A stretch of 64,000 nt of DNA from Petrosia ficiformis (lineage: Eukaryota > Porifera > Demospongiae > Haplosclerida > Petrosiidae), in assembly GCA_947044365.1 (NCBI GenBank), contig OX345636.1, positions 14,358,615 to 14,422,614 of the forward strand. Direction: 5' to 3'. Below, piece after piece: positions 48,701 to 58,494 of this stretch (its first letter is position 1; each line of letters starts with the position of its first letter). A program made the position numbers and the translations under genes. The notes beneath the pieces were generated by a model. It was not told where the DNA came from. It did no database searches and saw nothing but the letters and a program-made list of their open reading frames with translations.

Positions 48701-51700
48701 TTCCTCTATACACACAGACAATACTGGATATGTTAGTCATTGAATAGAAATCAACCTTTATTCAACATATGTGTGAATTAAATAACCATAGTTTTAAAAC
48801 CATAAAGAAAAAAAACAGCTGTTTAAAAACTCAAAATAATCTGGACCACTACTATCATGATAGAAATGTTCAATTGAACTCAAACATATATAACCTGCAC
48901 TCCACAAGGAATGATTATAGCAATTAATATATAATTATTTTACTTACGCTATTCTCTACATGAATATCAGCACCATGTGATAATAACTCATTAACAACAT
49001 CAACACGATCACTCTCACAGGACAAATGTAAAGGTGTTCGTTGATACTGTAGTGATAACAATCATTAGATACTTGTAATATCTTGCGTTTATGATAACAA
49101 TAATAATAGTTAATTAAAATTTAATAGTTATTAATGTTATGACATCAAAACAGGTTATTAGTTAATAATTTACAAATATATACGTATATTACAGATATAC
49201 ATTAGCTATGTAATTAACTATATAATCAATACATGCATAACATTTACTTACCCAATCCTTTACATGAATATCAGCACCACGAGATAATAACACCTTCACA
49301 ATATCAATGTGACCTCTCACAGATGACCAGTGTAAAGGTGTTTGTTGACCCTGTGTAGTAATAACGATACTTGTAATATCTTGTGTTTATGATAATAATA
49401 ATAATAGTTAATTAAGTACTTATTAATGTTATGACATCATAACAGGTTATTAATCAATTAATAATTATTATAACAAATATATATTACAGATATACATTAG
49501 CTATGTAATTAAATTATAATTATCAATACATAATATTTTGCTTACACCATCCTTTACATGAATATCAGCACCATAACATAATAATAAATTCATAATATCA
49601 ACATGACCACACTTAGATGACAAATGTAAAGATGTTTGTTGACCCTGTAGTAATAAGATACTTGTAATATCTTGTGTTTATGATACTAATAATAATAATA
49701 GTTAATTAAGTAGTTATGACATCATAACTGGTTATTAGTAATCATAACAAAAAAGGATATACATTAGCTATGTAATTAATTATATAATCAATACACAAAA
49801 TTAACCCTTAGATCTAGAGGACTGGTGTCACGTATTTGACCCCTAGTGGGTGGGGAGTGCGTTCCTAGCATTACGAAGCACTCCAAGTGTCAGGGATAAG
49901 CCCATAAAAATGGCTAAAAATGTTGATAGTTTTGCCCTAAATATAGACTATGGGGAAATTTTAAAGGGGTGTATACTGTTAAACCTGATATAGTGGGTGT
50001 AGCTGGTGCCAACTACACCCACTATATTGAGTTTTACAGCAATAGAAATTAATTCAAATGCAGTGTTCTCCCTCTTTTAACTGCAACTGGTATTGAGTAT
50101 GATATGATACTGATATTTCATAATATGTGTATTCATATTAGCTTTAAATTTTATACAAATTCTGTTTAAAATGTGGGCATGGTATGAAAATTTATCTATT
50201 AAATGGGTGCGACATATTAAAATAGAGGTGTTGTAGACTTGTATCGGTAGTATCACTATTAATACTTGGACATTACTCAATACCAGAAATTTTAGATGCA
50301 GTATTGAAGTATTGAGTATCATGATATCATATCACTCATCACTAACATCAGGAGCTTTAGAGCGCTGTGAAGCGGCGTGAAGGAGCGTCAAACTGCACTA
50401 ACCATCTGTTGTTGAATCACACTTTCAGCAAAACTCCAAATATGGTCAAAAGGATGGGTTTAAGATAAGTGTTCCAAAGTGGGTGGGCATTATTAGAATC
50501 TAGTTAAGAAAACAATCTCGAACGCACCCATGCAGAAGAGTCAAGCCACAGTCCTAAGCAGATTCGTTGTTTATAGTAGAGATGAAATTGCAATCAAAAG
50601 AACCAATGCACAGATTTCTGGAATAGAACATTTCAAATGGGACACTTCAAACTATAACTGAAAGCCGAAAACGCGAGTTCTACAAGGCAAAGAAGAAACA
50701 TGAGAAGAAAGCTTGAATACGAGGCAGTTTCAAATCCTGCTCCAGGTAACAAACTAATCGTCACGTGCTTATGTCTATTAATAGTCCTTTTGTACACCCT
50801 GTAGATTCAACACACTGACAGTACTTTGAAACTTTTGTTACAGAGTTTGGCAGCACCTATCCTTTGCTGAGTATACTAGTATCGTTTCTGTCTGGAAAGA
50901 AGTGGGGGATTATACAGACTCATCTTGTCAGACGCACATGATTGTCGATTTATAATATATTTTTTAAATAATTATTTTATTTTATGAAATTTTAATAAAC
51001 ACTTATCACGCCTACTTAAATCACTTATGCAGTTTACAGAGGTTTTCCATATAAGGCAGTTTGCAAAGGTGTGATTCGATTACAGGTGGTTTGCAAAACA
51101 TATTGGAGTTTGACGCTCCTTCGTGCCGCTTTGTGGCGCTCATAAGCTTCTGCTAACATATACATCACAAGAGTTAGTCCTACATGTACTATACAATATA
51201 TTACTATTTGTGGATATGATAACTCACCCGACCATGTTTCTTATTAGGGTTAGCACCCATATTCAGCAATATTTTACTTTCAAATACATGTTGATCCTCC
51301 ACCACTTCAAACAGATCATCATCCTATAGTAATATATGAATATAGATACATAATTATTATCACATATCTTAATACATACTAGTTTATCCTGTTCCTCTTT
51401 TGTGAGTATTAATCCTAATAATTATAAAAGATGAATATAACAAATGATATAGTCTGTTGCATGTTATTATACTGGAGAACAACTGAATTTCTATTGTAAT
51501 AATAATTATAGAACTGTATTATAAAGTTCTCAAAGGAATATGCTAATATTTGTGTCAAGTTGTAATGATACGTCATTCTAGAGTGTCACTATATATATTA
51601 CATACTCTACAATAGTATAATTATAGCAATTAAAATTCTATGTTTATCTATGTTTGGTGATGAGCAATCTGTGGATCTTCCAACAGATGTTCTAGTCACA

Positions 51701-54700
51701 CAAGCACATTTCTCACTCATACATATTTCTATCACTTTGTCAAAGAAATGAATTTAGCTTGTGATATGAGAGGTGATGAAGTTTGATTAAAGTAAAAAAG
51801 ACACTAAAGGAAAATCAGAAACTAGATATGATACAAAATTAATTATAATCCAACCTATGTATAGGTTGGATTATGATTGAGGAGTAGTAACAGATTATAA
51901 AGCAGATGAGCTTGTTTCTGATTCAGAGGATGAGAAGCACTAGAGAAACCAGCACAAATATAATTATAATTACAATTATAATATTTTATACTAAGCTTTT
52001 TATAGTTGTAGAAACAATACAATTAATCTTTACGTACATCAATAGGAAAAAAAACACTGAAATCATGTACTAACATGATTACATGCAAACTCTGGATGAA
52101 AGGCTGAAACAACAAAAAACAATATTATAACATCATACCTTCATGAAACCAGGAGAGATGTCTGGTCTTATCAGCTGAGCAAGTGACGTTGCTTACATCA
52201 CAGCAGAGTATTTCTTCATGTTTGCTAATTAGATGGCAAAGATGGAATGAAGAATTCGTGCATCCTTCTATTTCACATCGAAACCCTTCCTGTGTAGAAC
52301 CCAGAGAATCAGTCCAACCAAACTTTTCGACAATTGATTTTATACCTTGATGAATCATACGACGGATATTGAAGCAGTTACGAGATGGACCGAAGTAGCG
52401 TATAGTTAATGATTTGACCTGGTCTAGTAAATGTAGAATACCACCGAGCATTTGACACCTCAGGACAACCTTGTTACGATAAACATCACTAACCAACTTA
52501 AATTGAGTTGGAGAAACATGCCCCATGAGAAAGACTACAAGTGATGTGAAGAGACCGTTAGGAATTAATTCATCATTCCATGTTAGATATAGAGGCTCAA
52601 TAGCATCACTACAATCTTCAAATGGATCATCGATTATGTCCAAGACACATGGAATGAAATATCTTGCCTCATTTGGGATCTGTGATATGATTAGTAAGCC
52701 TTCCATTAGCTTTATAAAATCAGCAGAAGGAAAAACATCCTCATCCAATTCAATGGTGTCTAGTAACTCTCGTTTGAAGATTCCTTTTGTTTTAAGGCTC
52801 TTAATTGTGGCATCGTCATAGCGATCATCTCCATACGAAACAGCAATTATTCGAGATAGCATATCAAATAGCACTTGTGGGTCAAGAAACACTACATGAG
52901 ATAGAATAGCAGGAAAGTGGAGATAAATGGACAGATTATGGAAGTACCACAAAGCAGCCAGTACCTCCTTACGCTGCATACCAACTGACTTTCCAATCTC
53001 AAGACATTCATCAAGGCTTATCATTCTTCGATCTTTTGTTTTTGATTTTAGCTCTAACTGGAATAAGAACCATCGTGCAGGAACTTCAGCTCTAATATAA
53101 GATCGACCTGTTATACGTCGGATTCTTTCAGCAATCTCTTCTTCATTTCTACCTCTACCCATATTGTTAACTGGAAAGATTATATCTTTACCTTTGATGT
53201 AATCATATCTGACATCTTCATAATTCTTAAGCTCACTATGAAGATTCTTGTTCTTTTCATCAAGGCTCTCTTTAAGTTCTTTATTTTCTTCAAGCCGTTT
53301 ATATTCATCATAGCAAGTACCAATGACTATAAAGTGTGGCTTTCTATACTTTTGTACTCCTTCAAAGAGAGGAGGACGAAGCTGAGATTTGCAACGAAAA
53401 AAGCTCTTTGTAAGCTGCATAGTGCTCATCTGTCGTTTCTCACCTTGACAAAGTTTTCTCCCATGCACTGCATAGAAGAAATTTACAGCATCATCAAGCT
53501 TTTCATCAAGCCTAAAAACAACCATATTGAGAGAATGATAACGAAGTAGTGCTGGAGCTATATCTAGGAAAGCAGCCTGACCTCCTAAGTCAATACAATA
53601 CATCATATGAGTGTTATATAACTCATCAGACTTCTCTATTTCAGTAATCAATTGAAGAAGCTCTTCATTTAGAGTAAAAGGATCGGTAGATAGAGATTCT
53701 GAGGGCTTCTTTTTTGACATCACTTGTGATATGGACAATGGTTTCTCTCTGGACACATATACTCCAGACATCGATTGTACCTGTTCCTTATCTGGAGAGT
53801 AGTCAGTAGGCCGAGACTCTTGAGGCTTCTTCTTTGGCGTCCCTTGTGATGTGAGTAATGGCTTCTTTTTGGACGTTTGTGCTCCAGACATCCATTGGAG
53901 CTGTTCTTTATCTGGAGAATGGTCAGGTGGCAGATAAACATGAGGCTTCTCCTTTGGTATCACTTTTGATGTGAGTAGTGGCTTGTCTTTGGACTCTTGC
54001 TCTCCAGACATCGATTGTAGCTGTTCTTTATCTGGAGAGTGGTCAGGAAAAAGAAAATCGTGAGGCTTCTTCTTTTGTAACACTTTTGATGTGAGTAGGG
54101 GCTTGTCTTTGGACTCTTGCTCTCCAGACATCGATTGTAGCTGTTCTTTATCTGAAGAGTGGTCAGGAGGAAGAAAATCGTGAGGCTTCTTCTTTGGTAT
54201 CACTTGTGATGTGAGTAGTGGCTTTTCTTTGGACTCTTGTAAACCAGACATTGATTGTAGCTGCTCTTTATCTAAAGAATGGTCATTAGACTGAGAGTCG
54301 TGAAGTTTCTTCGGTGTCACTGATTTAGGTAATGACTTCTTTTTGGACTGCTGTACTTCAAAAATCGACTGTAGCTGTTCTTTATTTCGAGAAGAAGAAT
54401 CGGTAGGGAGAGTGTGCTGAAGCTTCTTCTTTGGTGTCACTTGTGAGGTGAGTGGTGTCTGTTCAACAGATTCAATTTTTTCTTGTGAGGTATTCTTCAC
54501 TTGATCTTCATTTAATTCTTGTAATTCTGGAGGTTCAGTTTCATCACTTTGAGTTCGAACACAGTACTTTATGGCCTGAAGGAATTTGATTTTCATGGTC
54601 TCGGGATCTGTCGATGTCCAAAAGCAGCTTTCATCAGACATGATAACATGACCTCCAGTTTCAGTGACTTCGCAATCAGCATCATCCATGGTTTTACCCT

Positions 54701-56808
54701 GGTAATAATCATCGTCATGTTCCTCTTTACTAACCAAACATACCTCAGGAGTTTTAGCGACAGGAGTGCTATGATATACAGTGACTGGTTTCTTTCTCAA
54801 TAGCAGATTTAATAAGGACGTCTTGCCAACTCCTGATGAACCAAAGAGTGCAAAGCTTGTCCACTTCACACTGACGAATCCTTTGTTTTTGGCATTCTCC
54901 AGTATTTGTAATAGATCTGTATAATAAAATAAATATAATTATAAGATGATGTTTGTTGAAGTAAATTATTAAATTCAATGTTGGTATTGCAACTTATTAA
55001 AAACCCAGAAACTTTAGCTGGACATTAACTAAGCAAATTATATTACGTAGCTGTTAATTATTATGTCAAAGTTCACATTTATATGAAATAGCATGATAGT
55101 TGTGTAGTTAAAAGTGTTTGACTCTCATTGCGATGGTCCAGGATCAAATCCTGTCATGGCATTGTTTTTTGTATGTCTTATATTTAAAAACGTTACCTGT
55201 AACTAACACATTAAAATTAATATAAAGATCACTAATTTTTCTTATTTTATAGCACAACAGAAAGTGGAAAAAAATTTCATTTTGCATTGAAGTATTGTAA
55301 CAAACTACCATATATGCTTAAAGAAAGACCCGGCCATTTATTTCTATACTGGACCTCTGCACACGGTGTTAAATCAAAAGGGGCGTTTATTTGGGAGGTG
55401 TTTGTTCTATCTAACTAATTTGAAACTTTCCATGCATCATTATCAATCTTATAACTAACTACCTACAACATTCAAACCACTGTGCTACTTCCATGAATGT
55501 GGACTGAGAGCAGACAGATTCGACAGAGCAGATGGTCAATGCCCAACTTTCAGAAATATGAGTGCTGATCATGACTTATCTGCTTGGAATAGCTTACCCT
55601 CTAGCTCACTTTCAGCACCGTACTCATGGTAAAAACTCCCACACTAAACTGAGTAAACTCATAAAACTATGAAACGATTTCTGCAACATGTGTTTGCAGA
55701 TACCACACCCAAATATTTAATTAAGGTCAGGCATATATTATTGTTTCTTTAGCTTTCACCCTGGCATCTAAACAAGGCAGGTGCTTATTCAGGAGAGGTG
55801 TTTCTTTAAGCATATACGGTACTTGTTAACTATTTCATTATATAATTATTATCACCTTGTGGAGTAGCTTCAGTCTCTACTGTTCCTTTTATGTGTGGTA
55901 CAATCTAAGAAAGAAAAATGAAATTATAATTATATGTCCACTAACACCAAAAAACAAACATACCGTATTCTGTATGTTGGAATACACGAAATGATTTTCA
56001 ATATCGCTGAGACCCAATACTTTGCAAATTTTTAAATCTGCAAGGCAAGTCAACTGTTCCCTTGTCAACTGCTGAAACCTGCTTTGGTAGTCTCCAGCAC
56101 AGTAACAGAATACTAAGAGAAGAGAACCTGGTGAAGCCGCGAGTAGAGGGACTGATAATTTGTTACAACCTAAAACGTTACAGAGGGAATCACGCAGGCA
56201 GGAAATATGTGAGAGATTAATATCATGATATGTCTCATCTACTTGTAAAATAAAAATATTGTTATTCTCAGTGTTAAACAAGATTCCTTTGCAGTCCTTC
56301 AAATTACGTTGATAACAATACTCATGAAACAGACGGTAGTATTCGATCCAGTTTTTATGTAGCTCTGGATAAAAGGGATTCACAAATATATTGGAGATTA
56401 GAGCAATTGGTTCAAAATTGAACCAAGACACACATATACTCTTGAAATAATGATGCAAATCATCAACGCCTGTGATATCTTGCGGTATAGGAAGCCCTAG
56501 CTCATTTTGCAACAATCTGATTACATCATCGATCGCAATTGGTATTCGTCTCTGTCGATCATACCAATATCCATTGATTTCTCGGTAAAGACTTTCCATT
56601 GTTAACAAATAACAAGTACTAAACACCTCTACGACTGCTTCAGTTTGTGCTACTAATGTAATATCGACATCAAAATTTGGTTTCAATAGAGTAGATAATC
56701 TTGGAGAGTCTCGCTGTAGTAGAATGAACTTTGGGTTGTAACGTTTACTCATTTGCAAATATTTTCTTTCCTGCCTCCAATCATGTTTTTCTTCTTCAGT
56801 GTCAATAC
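45716..56808 (-). CDS. Roco-type (Roc-COR) GTPase with C-terminal ankyrin repeats, 5' end not found
   Basis: Minus-strand exons: 55964-56808, 55856-55904, 52139-54916, 51380-51414, 51228-51323, 49546-49644, 49252-49350, 48948-49046, 48312-48410, 47470-47568, 47068-47166 and 45716-45805 (stop TAA). Phases fit throughout and give at least 1494 residues. Exon 55964-56808 is a conserved N-terminal module without a known name. The large exon carries a Roc domain: P-loop GSSGVGKTS, switch I around YHSTPVAKT, G3 DLGGQAAF, and a G4-like GTCYDEY. A COR-like part follows (VPARWFLFQLELKS, LAALWYFHNLSIYLHF, VVFLDPQVLFDMLSRII, FIKLMEGLLIIS). A 35-bp exon (LTKEEQDKL) leads into the ankyrin repeats. Roco proteins are large cytosolic GTPases that dimerise through COR; ankyrins would bind partners. 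The first exon ends in phase 1 and must lie between 56.8 and 62.6 kb. Confidence 0.75.
46143..46856. mobile_element. 714-bp TIR element with 7-bp target duplication, copy 1
   Basis: Ends CAGGAGCTTATGAG and CTCATAAGCTCCTG are inverse. Flanked by GTTATAC on both sides. The inner TIR zones aaggaacgtcaaact and agtttgacgctcctt also pair. No transposase is visible. It lies in the last intron of the Roco-ankyrin gene. Confidence 0.85.
47068..49644 (-). repeat. array of exon+intron units, one ankyrin repeat per 99-bp exon
   Basis: Six exons, each exactly 99 bp and phase 0, start at 49644, 49350, 49046, 48410, 47568 and 47166 (minus). Each encodes one 33-residue ankyrin repeat, for example QTPLHLSASNGHIDIVQMLI. 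The introns are also alike: after each exon comes aacaatcattagatacttgt, tatcttgtgtttatgataat and gttaattaa. Confidence 0.9.
50349..51152. mobile_element. 804-bp TIR element with 7-bp target duplication, copy 2 (inverted relative to copy 1)
   Basis: Starts caggagctttagag and ends cataagcttctg. Flanked by CTAACAT on both sides. Its interior matches copy 1 in the opposite direction (gatttgaaaccgcc in copy 1, ggcagtttcaaatcc here). It lies in the intron between the first ankyrin-region exon and the array. Confidence 0.85.
52063..52103 (-). CDS. possible alternative last exon of the Roco gene
   Basis: It follows the large exon by 35 bp of intron and has a good acceptor (tttttgttgtttcag). In the correct phase it encodes FHPEFACNHVST then stop. 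Using it would end the protein after the COR region without ankyrins. The intron would be only 35 bp, very short, so this is uncertain. Confidence 0.3.
52139..54916 (-). CDS. main Roc-COR exon of the Roco-ankyrin gene (2778 bp)
   Basis: The single exon holds P-loop, switch I, the 40-residue repeats, G3, G4-like and COR-like parts. Numbered from the Met at 54869, the P-loop is at residues 10-17, the repeats at about 140-393 and DLGGQ at about 427. The Met is not the true start: the frame is open upstream (DLLQILENAKNKGFVSV) to an acceptor at 54917-54918, and the exon before it supplies the missing base of the Asp codon. The C-terminal 60 residues are Cys/His-rich (CEIEGCTNSSFHLCHLISKH, CCDVSNVTC), perhaps a metal-binding element. 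Confidence 0.8.
53690..54450 (-). repeat. coding 120-bp minisatellite (40-residue repeats) inside the GTPase domain
   Basis: About six to seven units at exact 120-bp spacing. Each encodes a sequence such as DKEQLQSMSGEQESKDKPLL followed by TSKVLQKKKPHDFLFPDHSP. Units are Lys/Ser/Pro-rich and hydrophilic. All keep the frame. Confidence 0.9.
55091..55161 (+). tRNA. degenerate tRNA-Glu(CTC)-like sequence
   Basis: Similar along its length to tRNA-Glu: loop CTCTCAT with CTC at the anticodon, B box GGATCAAATCC, acceptor ends partly paired. The D arm and anticodon stem are broken, so it is a pseudo-tRNA or SINE relic in an intron of the Roco gene. Confidence 0.35.
55308..55819. mobile_element. 512-bp MITE with TA target duplication (CCRTATATGCTTAAAGAAA ends)
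   Basis: Left end ccatatatgcttaaagaaag, right end tttctttaagcatatacgg. TA flanks both sides, as in Tc1/mariner-type insertions. A shorter member is at 61803-61923. Confidence 0.75.
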
Positions 56809-57111
56809 CTACAGAACAAACAAGAGAAATGTAAACAATCGCATCAACTCTACAGGCAATTAAACTATAAGTTCATTGCTTAGACCCATTCTATATGCTA
56901 CACTAGTACACTAGTAAGTGCCACAGCCAAAGTGTATCGATGAGGGACAAATAACTAATTTTCCTAAACAAAGGAGCAGTGGTGTATATAGTCATACCTG
57001 AGCACACATGGGCCTGTGGTTAATATGTTTAGTCTCCTTGATTAAGTGACTTTCAAGAGTACGTAATTACCATAAACATTTCATGATCAAGTATGTCTTG
57101 CATGCTCATAA

Positions 57112-57735
57112 CAGTGGCGGATCTAGGGGGGTTTTGTTGGTTTCCGTGGAAACCCCCTTTCAAATTTAAAAGTTTTGAAAAAAGGTTTTTAAAGTAATTG
57201 TGCCACGCCCACCAGCATGATGTAATAACAAACAGCAGTCGGAGCATTGCTTCTAAGAGAAGACAGTAAAGATGATAAGTAGATAACTACATACAATTAT
57301 ACTACACATGTACTTCAGTAATGATGTTGCTAGTCTGCAAAAGTCTGATATAACTGAATCTGAATCAGATGATTGCCAATAGCAGTAGTGGTCCGGACTG
57401 CAGTGATGTCTGGTTTCTTCTCCCACCCAGTATGGTCATAGATATTATATCTATGGTCTGGTTGTGAATCTGATGCTTGTGTTTCATCAAACATTTAGTA
57501 TAATAAATGATGATCGCTATCGCTAAGTTATTAAACTTTAGTAAGTTTGCATACCTTTCCTAATTGTCCCAATATGACATCAGGCTACTTAGTGCCCGAA
57601 AGAGGAAATTATAATTAGAAAATGATTGACTACACCCTGCATGAATAATTAATGAGCAAAAAATTTCGCGTGCTTTGCACGCTAATACTTTTAGAAACCA
57701 TCTTCTTATTAAATGTCTAGATCCGTCACTTCATA
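57112..57735. mobile_element. hAT-like nonautonomous remnant
   Basis: The left end cagtggcggatctaggggg is nearly inverse to the right end ctagatccgtcact. The inner blocks ttccgtggaaaccccc and cttttagaaacc also suggest pairing. The target duplication is unclear (gctcataa / cttcataa). Confidence 0.45.
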
Positions 57736-57889
57736 AGTACTTCTCTTGTGCAACAAATTTTGAAACCTGGCTGCACCAGGAACCCAACTGTAGGAGTCAA
57801 TAAAAATGTTTCCTATTTGTAGTAAGTAACTGACTGTTTTGTACTCAACAAACTGTTTAATTGCATTTAAATGTTTATGTAGCGCTGAC

Positions 57890-58235
57890 ATTGGGCATGG
57901 TTAACAAGCCAAACAGCCAAGATTTAATAGTTAGATTCTCTTTGAAGAATTCAGATGTAAAATCATTGATATTCCAGAAGCTTAAGACTCTGTCCAACTT
58001 CATTAGCAGTCCCAGTTCTTTATTCCATGTGGAAATAGCAAAATAATTGTCATGACAAAGATGATCGTGACCACTAAAGACAGTTGAGTTGTAATTAGAT
58101 TCTCATCGCCTTCATAGACGTTAGGAAAGATTTGCATTATATATAGCATAATGAGTGATGAGTATGTAGACAACTCCAAAGGTAGAGTTTTACAAATGTG
58201 AAGCTTCAGTTTTCTTAGCAAATACTTGTGAGTTC
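57890..58235 (-). pseudogene. unidentified coding-like remnant
   Basis: Minus-strand TLPLELSTYSSLIMLYIMQI and FPNVYEGDENLITTQLSL, then after a frame change FAISTWNKELGLLMKLDRVL and EFFKENLTIKSWLFGLLTMP before a stop. Two long open stretches joined by one shift suggest a broken exon. The family is not recognised. It could be a lost upstream exon of the Roco gene, but no phase-1 donor supports that. Confidence 0.25.
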
Positions 58236-58294
58236 ATTATAAAATGGAATTTTAGCGTCCGTATACCGTTTATCCCTTTGGTGTTTTATAAGGT

Positions 58295-58494
58295 TGTGTA
58301 ACAAAGAACAATGACATGTGTGTTAAAACAATGATAGTGTTTAATTATGTTTAAACTATTCTTTATGTTGTCTGCTGGTCATTCATTATTGGTTCCATGT
58401 CTTGTTGTGTAAATTGTATAAATACCCTGATTTATTTTATTTCAAAGAGAGGTTTTCTTTGCTATTGCTATACTCAATTCTGAACGTAGTTACA
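58295..58494 (+). repeat. 5' LTR of a Ty3/gypsy element
   Basis: Starts TG and ends CA. It contains a TATA-like tataaatacc at about 58417. It is followed at once by ttggcgcagtgggtaggat, the place and look of a primer-binding site. No matching 3' LTR occurs in the window. Confidence 0.6.

Noticed and set aside
51640..51960. Possible transposase tail on the plus strand (DELVSDSEDEKH then stop)
   Set aside because: Too short and isolated to assign to a family.
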